A stretch of 38,437 bases of DNA from an uncultured Bacteroidia bacterium (lineage in GTDB: Bacteria > Bacteroidota > Bacteroidia > Bacteroidales > ML635J-15). The DNA lies in assembly GCA_902791865.1 (NCBI GenBank), contig CADAXK010000020.1, positions 1 to 38,437 on the forward strand, in the 5' to 3' direction. The position numbers and the translations under genes are program-made. The notes under the pieces are model-generated. The model saw nothing but the letters and a program-made list of their open reading frames with translations. It searched no databases and was not told the origin of the DNA. This document shows positions 24,574 to 33,203 of the stretch, in pieces; position 1 is the stretch's first letter; every line of letters begins with the position of its first letter.

Positions 24574-25437
24574 ATGTCAAACGAATCTGTAATAAAGGTT
24601 TTTGAAGGGAAGAATGTCCGCGTTGTATGGAACGAAGAGGAGGAAAAGTTCTATTTTTCAGTAGCGGACATAATACAAGTTTTAACGGATACGGTGAATC
24701 CTCGTGATTATATCAAAAAGATGTTGCGTCGTGACCCTGAACTGAAATCCAAGTGGGGGACAATTTGTCCCCCTGTTGAAATGCTTGCTCCAGATGGTAA
24801 GCGTAGAAAGACGCAAGCTGCTGATTTAGAAGGAATTTTCCGTATTATCCAGTCTGTTCCGTCCAAGAAGGCGGAACCTATAAAGCAGTGGCTTGCCGAA
24901 GTTGGCGCACAGCGTATTGACCAGATGATAGACCCCGAACAGACTTTCCAGATGGCTGTCGAGGATTATCGTAGGCAAGGTTACAGCGAGCGTTGGATAA
25001 ACGAACGCATGAAATCCATACAGATGCGTAAGGAGCTGACAGACGAGTGGAAACGCTCAGGAATTACAGAACAGCGTGATTTCGCCATACTTACCAATGT
25101 GCTGACAAAGACGTGGAGCGGTTTTACAACTGGCGAATACAAGAAATATAAGGGGCTTACCAAAGAAAATCTGCGCGACAACATGACCAACATTGAGCTT
25201 GCGCTTAATACGCTTGCCGAAGTTGCAACAACCGAGTATTCGCGCCAGTCGAATCCGCAAACAATGGCCGAGAGTAGCCGTATTGCCAAGGAAGGTGGCG
25301 AGGTTGCAAAGGAAGCGCGTGAAACAATGGAACGCCGTCTTGGTCGCTCGCTTGTATCGCCTGAGCGTGCCAGCGACTATATAAAAAGCATAGAGGCAAG
25401 CGATGATGAGAAGCCAAAATTGACGGATGGGGAATAG
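24574..25437 (+). CDS. BRO-N/DinD-like protein
   Basis: A 287-residue protein. The N-terminal 110 residues form a BRO-N-like domain (FEGKNVRVVWNEEEEKFYFSVADIIQVLTDTVNPRDYI... then a helix-rich part with GIFRIIQSVPSKKAEPIKQWLAEVG). The C-terminal half (EQRDFAILTNVLTKTWSGFTTGEYKKYKGL...NIELALNTLAEVATTE...EVAKEARETMERRLG) parallels the layout of DinD, a DNA-damage-induced protein that affects RecA filaments in Escherichia coli. BRO-N proteins are common in phages and mobile islands. It starts the accessory block, ahead of the restriction-modification genes. The ATG at 24574 is preferred over a TTG at 24565. Confidence 0.8.
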   Translation: MSNESVIKVFEGKNVRVVWNEEEEKFYFSVADIIQVLTDTVNPRDYIKKMLRRDPELKSKWGTICPPVEMLAPDGKRRKTQAADLEGIFRIIQSVPSKKAEPIKQWLAEVGAQRIDQMIDPEQTFQMAVEDYRRQGYSERWINERMKSIQMRKELTDEWKRSGITEQRDFAILTNVLTKTWSGFTTGEYKKYKGLTKENLRDNMTNIELALNTLAEVATTEYSRQSNPQTMAESSRIAKEGGEVAKEARETMERRLGRSLVSPERASDYIKSIEASDDEKPKLTDGE

Positions 25438-25492
25438 TTAATTAGAGTTTATAACTTTCTTTTAAGAGAATATTTTTATTTCTATTTTTGCA

Positions 25493-25501
25493 AAACATTA
25501 C
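25493..25501 (+). promoter_or_regulatory. -7 box for the restriction-modification genes
   Basis: TAttTTTGC, 12 bases before the ATG at 25514. The -33 region is not clear. Confidence 0.35.
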
Positions 25502-25513
25502 AAGTAAAATAAT

Positions 25514-27586
25514 ATGATAACCATTTCAGAAATTCTAAAAGGTAGCGATTACAATTTAACACAATTCAGCAATGATAAGATTGCTAAGTTGGAGAAAAAT
25601 ATAATAGAAAAAGATGTAAAAGGCAAAGTTACGCCTTATATTAACTGTATCGTCAGAGGAAAAGAGATTAAACTCACTCCCGAAGAAATTGTTCGTCAAT
25701 TGTATTTAATGGTGTTAACCGATGATTTCCATTATCCCGTTTCTCGTATGGAACTGGAATATGTGGTGACTTTCGGAAGAGAGAAAAAACGCGCCGACAT
25801 TGTCATTTTCGACAAGGACCAAACATATTCACCATACATCATTGTTGAATTGAAGAGTCCGAAACTGAAAGACGGAAAGGAGCAATTGAAGAGTTATTGC
25901 AACGGTACGGGAGCTCCAATTGGTGTTTGGACCAATGGCGAAAGTATTTCATATTATCATCGCAAAGACCCGAATTTCTTTGAGGATATTCCCATCATTC
26001 CAAAAGCTAATGAAAAACTTTCTGATATTCTAAGTGAGCGTTGGTTCATTGATGATTTGGTGAAAAAGGACAAATTGGTAAATGAACGCAAGTCATTGAA
26101 AGACTTGATTTTGGAAATGGAAGATGAAGTGCTTGCCAATGCTGGTGTAGATGTGTTTGAAGAAGTTTTCAAGCTTATCTTCACCAAGTTGTATGACGAA
26201 ATGGAGAGCGGCAGAAAGAAAGACCGCCATTTGGAGTTCCGCAACTATGGTGATACGGAGACCGAACTGAAGGAAAAGCTTCAAAATTTGTTCAACGAGG
26301 CGAAAGAAAAATGGTCTGGAGTTTTTACTAAAGATGATAAATTGATGCTTACGCCATCTCATTTATCAGTTTGTGTGAGTTCGTTGCAGGATGTTAAACT
26401 TTTCAACTCCAATTTGGATGTAGTTGATGAGGCCTTTGAATACCTGATAAACAAAAGTAGCAAAGGTGAAAAAGGACAATACTTCACCCCCCGTTATGTG
26501 ATTGACATGTGTGTGAGAATGTTGAATCCTTCTGATAAGGAAACCATGATTGACACTGCTGCCGGCAGTTGTGGATTCCCTGTGCACACCATTTTCTATG
26601 TTTGGCAAAAGATTTTGGAAAGCAAGGGATTGAAAAAGAGCCATTTATTCACATTAGAACAAAAGCCTGCAGAATGCACTGATTATGTTCAAAATAAAGT
26701 TTTTGCAATTGATTTTGACGAAAAGGCTGTTCGCGTAGCAAGAACTTTGAATTTGATTGCAGGCGATGGACAGACAAATGTGTTGCATCTTAATACATTA
26801 GATTATGAACGTTGGAGTGACCGAACGGATGATAAGGATTGGTTAAAAACATATTCTCAAGGATGGTATAAACTTGACGATTTGCGTGTTGATTCAAAAT
26901 CTAATCACGACTTCAAATTTGACATCTTAATGGCAAATCCGCCGTTTGCTGGTGATATAAAGGAAAGTAGAATCCTCTCAAAATACGAATTGAGTAAAAA
27001 CGCTGCAGGCAAGATGGCAACCAAAGTTGGTCGTGATATACTTTTTATCGAGCGTAATCTTGATTTCTTGAAACCTGGTGGGCGTATGGCGATAGTGCTG
27101 CCACAAGGAAGATTTAATAATAGTAGCGACAAATATATCCGTGATTATATTGCCGAGCGTTGCCGTATTTTGGCAGTTGTTGGTTTGCACGGAAATGTTT
27201 TCAAACCGCATACGGGGACAAAGACAAGTGTACTTTTCGTTCAGAAATGGGACGATGAACTATGTCCTAAGAAAGATGATTATCCAATTTTCTTTGCTAC
27301 TATGCAGGAACCGAGCAAGGACAATAGCGGCGAAAAGATTTTTGTAAAGAAAGGCGATTATCCATATGCAAGAATAAACAAAGAGGAAGCCGTTGCGAAC
27401 AATATAGTTTGTGACCCACCCGCGCATTATGAAGTAACGCCAAAAGAAAACAACGAATACCTATTGGATTCACACGGCCATCTCATTGTGAAGCACGACC
27501 TTTTCAACCATGACGGCTTGACCAAAGACGGCATTGCCGAGGCCTTTGCCGAGTTCGCAAAGAAGGAAGGACTAAGTTTTTTTTGA
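25514..27586 (+). CDS. Restriction-modification fusion: nuclease domain plus N6-adenine methyltransferase
   Basis: A 690-residue protein joining two activities. Residues about 35-160 resemble the HsdR N-terminal nuclease domain, with D95 in RADIVIFD and E112-x-K114 in IIVELKSP. Residues about 200-690 are HsdM-like: FTPRYVIDMCVRML, SAM motif I DTAAGSCGF starting at D347 (DPACGSGGF is the usual form), and the adenine-methylation motif NPPF at 475-478. The next gene is the DNA-recognition subunit. With no helicase-bearing HsdR subunit seen, the layout resembles BcgI-like type IIB systems rather than classical type I. Sequence specificity cannot be read from the window. Confidence 0.9.
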   Translation: MITISEILKGSDYNLTQFSNDKIAKLEKNIIEKDVKGKVTPYINCIVRGKEIKLTPEEIVRQLYLMVLTDDFHYPVSRMELEYVVTFGREKKRADIVIFDKDQTYSPYIIVELKSPKLKDGKEQLKSYCNGTGAPIGVWTNGESISYYHRKDPNFFEDIPIIPKANEKLSDILSERWFIDDLVKKDKLVNERKSLKDLILEMEDEVLANAGVDVFEEVFKLIFTKLYDEMESGRKKDRHLEFRNYGDTETELKEKLQNLFNEAKEKWSGVFTKDDKLMLTPSHLSVCVSSLQDVKLFNSNLDVVDEAFEYLINKSSKGEKGQYFTPRYVIDMCVRMLNPSDKETMIDTAAGSCGFPVHTIFYVWQKILESKGLKKSHLFTLEQKPAECTDYVQNKVFAIDFDEKAVRVARTLNLIAGDGQTNVLHLNTLDYERWSDRTDDKDWLKTYSQGWYKLDDLRVDSKSNHDFKFDILMANPPFAGDIKESRILSKYELSKNAAGKMATKVGRDILFIERNLDFLKPGGRMAIVLPQGRFNNSSDKYIRDYIAERCRILAVVGLHGNVFKPHTGTKTSVLFVQKWDDELCPKKDDYPIFFATMQEPSKDNSGEKIFVKKGDYPYARINKEEAVANNIVCDPPAHYEVTPKENNEYLLDSHGHLIVKHDLFNHDGLTKDGIAEAFAEFAKKEGLSFF

Positions 27587-29004
27587 GTAGCCCTTTCAAC
27601 GAGGAGAAGTATAAGCGATTGTTGAAAGGGCTAGAGGCGAGTGAGATCATGTTTTCATATGTAAAATCTCAAAGTGACATTTTGCGGCTTGATAGTTACT
27701 ATTATTCAAAAGAGTTTTTGTCAGATGAAATTATTATCTCAAAAAAAAACAATAAAACCTTAAAAGAATTAAATGCAAGTCTTTTGAGTTTTGGGGCATA
27801 TTCCTTGAACAATTTTGTTGAGTATAAGGATTCCGGGATTCCATTTATTCGTGGAGTAAATATGAAGAATGGTGTTTTAGATTTTTCTGATACAATATAT
27901 ATTGATGAAGAAGCGCACAAATTGCTTTGGAAATCAGAGGTGAAGCCAAACACGGTTTTGCTTTCCATGTCTGGAACTATTGGTGATGTTGCTATTGCGG
28001 TGCAAGAGTATCAATATCCAATGAATTCAAATCAGGACATCGCAAAGATTAGATTAAAAGAAGAAGGTATAAGACCTTGCTATTTATATGCGTTTTTACG
28101 TTCTAAATATGGGCAAAACTTCTTGAAAAGAGAATCACGTGGGAGTGTGCAGCAACATGTTTTTTTGTCACAAATAGAAACAATCAGAATTCCTTTGCTG
28201 ACCGATTCTTTTCAATTACAAATCGAACAACTCGTCAAATCTGCACATTATAATCTACATCAATCGAAAGCCCTATATTCTGATGCGGAGAATATGCTCT
28301 TATCAGAGATTGGATTGCTGGGCTGGAAAGCAAATAACGCTCCTGTCAACATCAAACAACTGAAAGAATCTTATTTGGCAAGTGGAAGATTGGATGCAGA
28401 ATACTACCAACCAAAATATGACACTTTGTTTGCCCAATTGTCAAAATACGAATGCGATACCATTAAGGATATTGCACATATAAATAAATCGGTGGAACCA
28501 GGGAGCGAGGCATACCAAGACAGCGGAATACCATTCGTAAGAGTATCGGATGTGTCAAAATTCGGCATTTCAGAACCTAGCATTTATTTGTCACCCTGTG
28601 ATTTCAACTTGAATGAATTAAGGCCAAAGAAAGACACCATTTTATTATCAAAAGACGGCAGTGTTGGCATCGCTTATAAAGTTGAGGAGGACATGGACTG
28701 CATCACATCGGGCGCATTGCTTCATTTGTCTGTTTTCAATGAAGATTACACACCCGATTACCTGACACTTGTATTGAACTCGATAGTTGTACAGATGCAA
28801 GCCGAGCGCGATTCCAACGGCGCCATCATCCAGCACTGGAAGCCATCAGAAATAGAACAAGTAATCATTCCCAAACTGCCAAAGCCAATCCAAGAAACCA
28901 TTTCAGCGAAAATCCAAGAGAGTTTTGCGTTGAAAAAGGAAAGCAGGAGGTTGCTTGATGAGGCGAAGATGATGGTGGAAAGGGAGATAGAGAAAGAGAA
29001 TTAA
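27583..29004 (+). CDS. Restriction-modification specificity subunit (HsdS-like)
   Basis: A 473-residue S subunit with two target-recognition domains. TRD1 (about 25-220) and TRD2 (about 255-440) each contain the typical GIPFIRGVNM/GIPFVRVSDV and later QHVFLSQIETIRIP/QHWKPSEIEQVIIP patterns, and each ends in a helical spacer. Two TRDs imply a bipartite recognition site. The start is probably TTG at 27583, which overlaps the methyltransferase stop by 4 bp; the N-terminus SSPFNEEKYKRLLKGLEA fits this family, and the first ATG is not reached until 27649. Confidence 0.88.
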   Translation: MSSPFNEEKYKRLLKGLEASEIMFSYVKSQSDILRLDSYYYSKEFLSDEIIISKKNNKTLKELNASLLSFGAYSLNNFVEYKDSGIPFIRGVNMKNGVLDFSDTIYIDEEAHKLLWKSEVKPNTVLLSMSGTIGDVAIAVQEYQYPMNSNQDIAKIRLKEEGIRPCYLYAFLRSKYGQNFLKRESRGSVQQHVFLSQIETIRIPLLTDSFQLQIEQLVKSAHYNLHQSKALYSDAENMLLSEIGLLGWKANNAPVNIKQLKESYLASGRLDAEYYQPKYDTLFAQLSKYECDTIKDIAHINKSVEPGSEAYQDSGIPFVRVSDVSKFGISEPSIYLSPCDFNLNELRPKKDTILLSKDGSVGIAYKVEEDMDCITSGALLHLSVFNEDYTPDYLTLVLNSIVVQMQAERDSNGAIIQHWKPSEIEQVIIPKLPKPIQETISAKIQESFALKKESRRLLDEAKMMVEREIEKEN

Positions 29005-29012
29005 TTAAACAC

Positions 29013-29960
29013 ATGTATATGGATAGCTTGATTAAAATCGAAGGTAAACCACTTGAAAAACTTATAGATGTTGTTTCTAATGCGGTAGGAAATTTATTAA
29101 AACCATGGCAGACAATTAGAGAAGCAAAAGCACAAGCTAAATCTGATTCAATTATTGCTATTGAACAAGCTAAAACAAATGCAATTATAGAAGGTGATAC
29201 AGACAAGGTCCAATATCTAGAAGCAATCAATGAAAGATTGGTTAACAAAGAAAAGAAACGACAAAAGAATATAGAGGAAGTGGTTTCTGTAGCTGGGGAA
29301 ATTTTAGAGGCGGAAAAGGATGTCTCTAATGAACCCGTAAATTCAGATTGGGTAACACGTTTCTTTGATATCGTACAGGATATATCGGATGATGAGATGC
29401 AACATTTATGGGCTCAAATTCTTGCAGGAGAAATAAAGCGCCCCAAATCATATTCATTAAGAACATTAGAAGTTTTACGAAATATGACAAAAGATGAGGC
29501 GGAAATATTTCAGAAAGTTGCACAGTACGCTTTAGTCCCAATAGAGAATAATAGTATGGCCTTTATTTATTCCGGGAATTATGTTTTAAAAAAATATGGT
29601 GTCACATATTCTGACATAACTAAACTTGTTGAAACAGGATTGTTGCAGTCTGATGACTCTACAACAACTAATATTTATTCTGATAATAAGTCAGATAAAA
29701 AAATCGAACTGGTATATGGTGATATCGTAATAATTATTTTGCAAAAGTATAATGCAGTGAATATTTCATTTCCAGTTAGATTATTAACTACAGCAGGAAA
29801 AGAATTAGTCCAATTAATCAGTATTACGCCAAACATAGAATACATTAAAGAATTAGCCTCAACAATTAAACGAGAAGGTGTTACTGTTGGCTATTCGAAG
29901 ATTATAAGTATTGACGAAAAAGGGATAGTGCAATATGCAAAAACAACAACCGAATTATAG
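29013..29960 (+). CDS. DUF2806-like protein
   Basis: A 315-residue protein that matches the DUF2806 layout. An N-terminal amphipathic/coiled-coil region (about 10-100, rich in Ala, Glu and Lys) is followed by DWVTRFFDIVQDISDDEMQHLWAQILAGEIKRPKSYSLRTLEVLRNMTKDEAEIF at about 108-165. Function is unknown. It begins 8 bp after the S subunit gene and so is likely in the same transcript, which suggests an accessory role in the restriction-modification or a neighbouring defence module. It looks more A+T-rich than the upstream housekeeping genes. Confidence 0.8.
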   Translation: MYMDSLIKIEGKPLEKLIDVVSNAVGNLLKPWQTIREAKAQAKSDSIIAIEQAKTNAIIEGDTDKVQYLEAINERLVNKEKKRQKNIEEVVSVAGEILEAEKDVSNEPVNSDWVTRFFDIVQDISDDEMQHLWAQILAGEIKRPKSYSLRTLEVLRNMTKDEAEIFQKVAQYALVPIENNSMAFIYSGNYVLKKYGVTYSDITKLVETGLLQSDDSTTTNIYSDNKSDKKIELVYGDIVIIILQKYNAVNISFPVRLLTTAGKELVQLISITPNIEYIKELASTIKREGVTVGYSKIISIDEKGIVQYAKTTTEL

Positions 29961-30015
29961 TATTACGAAAGTTCCTGTAAAATTTTTACTAAACCCATAA
30001 GACATTTACATTGTA

Positions 30016-31482
30016 ATGAACATACTTTTAGACACAAATATTATCATTCCATTAGAGGATACCAGCAGAATTCTGGATTCTTCTTTTGCAGAATTGCGAA
30101 GATTGGCAACGGAACAGCAGCATTGCTTATATGTTCACCCAATGCAAATTGCCGATATTAATAGAGACAAAAATCAAGAAAGGAAAAAAATCGTTCTTTC
30201 CCGTATTAGCCAATACTCAAAAATAGACAATCCGCCTATACTTTCAAATGAAGAATGTGAAAAATTAGGGCTAACCCAATCCAGTGATAATGACAATGTT
30301 GATAACAATATTTTATTCGCATTATATCGTGGCGCTGTACATGTTCTTGTGACAAACGATGAAGGAATACACAAAAAGGCTTCAAAAATAGGAATTCAAG
30401 ACAAGGTGTATCGGCTGGAACAAATATTATCGTTGTTAAAGAAATACACTAATCAGCCGACAACATCGAGTTATACTGGCGTTCAAGAACGATATATGTA
30501 CCAGATTGACAAAAAGCAACCATTTTTTGATTCATTGCGTCAAGCCTACGATGGATTTGATGGGTGGTATCAGAGATGTGCAGAGCAGCAACGAAAATGC
30601 TGGTGCATTGAAGACCGTAAAGGAAATATTGTAGCCATTTGTATTTACAAACTAGAGAATAATGAGAAACTGACTGATGAGGGAGAAATCGTAAAAGGAA
30701 AGATTTTAAAATTATGTACACTTAAAGTCGATAAGGCAGCTAGAGGAAAGAAATTAGGAGAGCGGCTTTTGTACATCGCTTTCGATTTTTGTGTAAAAAA
30801 CGACATTGACTGGGTGTATTTGCACACATTTGGTAAGGAACAACAAACATTAGTTGGACTTTGTGAGGATTACGGATTCTATTTTCTAGGTAAATATCAA
30901 AAGGATGATGTTTACATAAAACCGATGAAATTAGGTGCGGAACCGCTTGATTGTTTAGAATCTTTGAAGAGATATTATCCATATTTTCAAGACAACAACA
31001 CTGTTCAAAAGTTTATTGTTCCGATTCGTCCTCAATATCACGAAGATTTGTTTCCCGATACTAGCGCAATGAAAGGTACTTTATTGGAAAGCGAACAGTG
31101 CCTAATTTCTAGTCAAGGCAATACAATAAAGAAAGCATATCTTTGCCATTCAAAGACAAAACTATTAAAGAAGGGTGATGTCATTTTGTTTTATCGGAGC
31201 CACGACAGAAAATCAATACAATGTATGGGAGTCGTTGAAGAAACGTTATTTTCGGAAAACATAGATGAAGTATTTCCGATGATAGCAAAAAGAACAGTTT
31301 ACAACTATTCTTATTTAACAGAAATACTCAAACAAAAAACACTGATTATTTTATTCAGATTTATCGCACTTGATAAAGAAATACCTTTTTCTGCATTAGC
31401 TTCAGTAGGAATTAAGGGATACATCCAAAGTATTAGAAAGATTAGTAACGAACAATATATTGCATTAAGAAATGAAAAGTAA
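30016..31482 (+). CDS. PIN-GNAT-PUA/EVE-like three-domain protein
   Basis: A 488-residue fusion. Residues 1 to about 143 are a PIN-type RNase domain with its acidic centre intact (D6 in LLDTN, D96 in NDNVDNN, D115 in VTNDEG). Residues about 165-305 are a GNAT acetyltransferase-like domain: ILKLCTLKVDKAARGKKLGERLL holds the acetyl-CoA loop as RGKKLG where RxxGxG/A is usual, then DWVYLHTF and LVGLCEDYGFYFLGKYQKDDVYIKPM. The last part (about 330-488), with LKKGDVILFYRSHDRKSIQCMGVVEE, looks like a PUA/EVE-superfamily domain. The domain calls are motif-based. It overlaps the following ASCH gene by 11 bp. A role as RNA-targeting effector or toxin is inference. Confidence 0.8.
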   Translation: MNILLDTNIIIPLEDTSRILDSSFAELRRLATEQQHCLYVHPMQIADINRDKNQERKKIVLSRISQYSKIDNPPILSNEECEKLGLTQSSDNDNVDNNILFALYRGAVHVLVTNDEGIHKKASKIGIQDKVYRLEQILSLLKKYTNQPTTSSYTGVQERYMYQIDKKQPFFDSLRQAYDGFDGWYQRCAEQQRKCWCIEDRKGNIVAICIYKLENNEKLTDEGEIVKGKILKLCTLKVDKAARGKKLGERLLYIAFDFCVKNDIDWVYLHTFGKEQQTLVGLCEDYGFYFLGKYQKDDVYIKPMKLGAEPLDCLESLKRYYPYFQDNNTVQKFIVPIRPQYHEDLFPDTSAMKGTLLESEQCLISSQGNTIKKAYLCHSKTKLLKKGDVILFYRSHDRKSIQCMGVVEETLFSENIDEVFPMIAKRTVYNYSYLTEILKQKTLIILFRFIALDKEIPFSALASVGIKGYIQSIRKISNEQYIALRNEK

Positions 31483-31888
31483 GACCATATTATTATCGAT
31501 TCATCCATGCTATGTTGAAAAAATCCTTTCAGGAGAAAAGTTGTTTGAATACAGGAAGAACATTCCAACGGACATAAGCCATGTTATTATATATGCAACA
31601 GTTCCTGTTAAAAATATAGTAGCCTTTGTTGAAGTGGATTCTGTATTAAAGGGCACTCCGAAAGAAATATGGGAAAAGACTAAAAATAAATCAGGTATTA
31701 CAGAAGATTTCTTTATGTCCTATTTTAGTCATAAAAATGACGCATACGCCATTAGGTTTAAGGATGTTCGCAAATTGGCAGAACCTAAATCAATAAATAT
31801 TTTAGAAAATATCGAATGTGCTCCGCAGTCATATAGATATATACAGGAACCGCTTTGCGATTTGAATGATAAGTTAGGAGTAATGTAG
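31472..31888 (+). CDS. ASCH-domain protein
   Basis: A 138-residue single ASCH domain of the PUA-like fold. Family marks are ILLSIHPCYVEKILSGEKLFEYRK, HVIIYATVPVKNIVAFVEVDSVL, KEIWEKTKNKSGITEDFFMSYF, AYAIRFKDV and APQSYRYIQEP. ASCH domains are thought to bind RNA or modified nucleotides. It starts inside the end of the PIN-GNAT gene (11-bp overlap), so the two are surely expressed together; regulator, antitoxin or RNA-recognition partner are all possible. Confidence 0.88.
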   Translation: MKSKTILLSIHPCYVEKILSGEKLFEYRKNIPTDISHVIIYATVPVKNIVAFVEVDSVLKGTPKEIWEKTKNKSGITEDFFMSYFSHKNDAYAIRFKDVRKLAEPKSINILENIECAPQSYRYIQEPLCDLNDKLGVM

Positions 31889-31951
31889 GTTATTTTGTAA
31901 TGGACTTCTTTTTTGAACGACCAAAGCATCTACAAATATCACAAATCCCCA

Positions 31952-31991
31952 TATAAAAATTAGGCAGATGTAAAGGGTGGAATGGGAAGAG
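31952..31991. repeat. Direct repeat before the YhcG-type gene
   Basis: A 40-bp sequence, matching 33121-33160 at 36 positions; the first 23 bases are identical (TATAAAAATTAGGCAGATGT...). Confidence 0.8.
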
Positions 31992-32012
31992 AGGAAAAAG
32001 GAAAGAACGAAT

Positions 32013-33089
32013 ATGGAAGAGAAAAAAGATATAATAAAAGTAGAAAATACAGAAGTTCTTACTTCGAATACAGATTTGCTGAACCTAGCCGATAAAATAT
32101 CGCAAGAAGTTGTGCGAAAAAGGCGTTCAATGGCAATCAATATCAATGCAACAATAGTTGAAACATATTGGAATGTAGGAAGATATATCGTTGAGTTTGA
32201 GCAAAAAGGGAATACAAAGGCAAAATACGGAGCTTCGCTTCTTACCAACCTTTCTAAAATTTTAAGGGCAAAAGTCGGGCGAGGTTATAGTCGTCCTAAC
32301 TTAAACAATATGCGTAAGTTCTACCTAATGTACCCAATTTGTCAGACATCTGAAAAATCTTTAGTTCCCCCAATATGTCAGACATTGTCTGACAAATTAA
32401 CCTGGTCTCACATCTGTGAACTCATCACTATAGACGACCCTTTGGAACGCGAGTTTTACGAAAAAGAATGTATCTCAGGGAACTGGGATGTGCGGACTTT
32501 GCACCGCCAAATGGAAAGTGGTTTGTTTATGCGTCTGGCACAAAGCAAAGACAAGGAAGGTGTATTGCAGTTGGCGCACGTAGGTCAGCAAATTCAAACG
32601 GCGGAAGATGTTGTGAAAGATACCTATACACTTGAATTTCTTGGCATAGAAGATAAGAAACAATATAAAGAAAGCGACTTGGAGCAAAAGTTGATAGACA
32701 ATATGCAGACTTTTCTGCTGGAACTGGGGAAAGGCTTCGCCTACATTGGACGCCAGTATCCGCTTACAATCAACAATGTACACTATCATATCGATTTGGT
32801 TTTTTATCATCGTATCTTGAAATGTTTCGTATTGATTGACTTGAAGAAAGGTGCAGTAAAGCACAAGGACATCGGACAGATGAATATGTATATTGGATAT
32901 TTTGCCAAGGAAGAAAATGTAGAAGGCGACAATCCACCCATTGGAATTATCCTTGGCCATTACAAAGATGAACTTATGGTGGAATACGCAACATACGGAA
33001 TGGACACTAATCTTTTTGTTTCTAAATACGAACTGTATCTTCCTGACAAAGAAGAATTAAGAAGATTGGTCGCCAATATTCTAAAATGA
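32013..33089 (+). CDS. YhcG/DUF1016-type PDDEXK nuclease family protein
   Basis: A 358-residue protein of the YhcG family. The DUF1016 N-terminal region (about 15-170) has NINATIVETYWNVGRYIVEFEQKG and LTWSHICELITIDDPLEREFYEKECISGNWDVRTLHRQM. The C-terminal PD-(D/E)XK domain shows HIDLVFYH (D261) and LIDLKKG (D276-L-K278, where E-L-K is more usual). YhcG proteins often travel with restriction-modification genes; their substrate is not firmly known. ATG 32013 follows GGAAAG; a GTG at 31977 would start inside the flanking repeat. A 36-bp period repeat is seen inside the gene at about 32340-32394. Confidence 0.88.
   Translation: MEEKKDIIKVENTEVLTSNTDLLNLADKISQEVVRKRRSMAININATIVETYWNVGRYIVEFEQKGNTKAKYGASLLTNLSKILRAKVGRGYSRPNLNNMRKFYLMYPICQTSEKSLVPPICQTLSDKLTWSHICELITIDDPLEREFYEKECISGNWDVRTLHRQMESGLFMRLAQSKDKEGVLQLAHVGQQIQTAEDVVKDTYTLEFLGIEDKKQYKESDLEQKLIDNMQTFLLELGKGFAYIGRQYPLTINNVHYHIDLVFYHRILKCFVLIDLKKGAVKHKDIGQMNMYIGYFAKEENVEGDNPPIGIILGHYKDELMVEYATYGMDTNLFVSKYELYLPDKEELRRLVANILK
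32376..32394. repeat. Perfect 19-bp dyad inside the YhcG-type gene
   Basis: TGTCAGACA-T-TGTCTGACA. One more half-site, TGTCAGACA, lies 36 bp upstream at 32340-32348, so the encoded protein repeats the word ICQT at a 12-residue spacing. Confidence 0.55.
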
Positions 33090-33120
33090 AAAGGGCAACC
33101 CACACATTCCTAATTTACTG

Positions 33121-33160
33121 TATAAAAATTAGGCAGATGTAAATGGTGAAATGGTAAGAC
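33121..33160. repeat. Direct repeat after the YhcG-type gene
   Basis: Second copy of the 40-bp sequence at 31952-31991 (36 of 40 identical, same orientation). The pair encloses the YhcG-type gene. Confidence 0.8.
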
Positions 33161-33203
33161 AAATATTTGTGTAAAATCAAAACTGAACGAAAATTTGTAG
33201 ATA

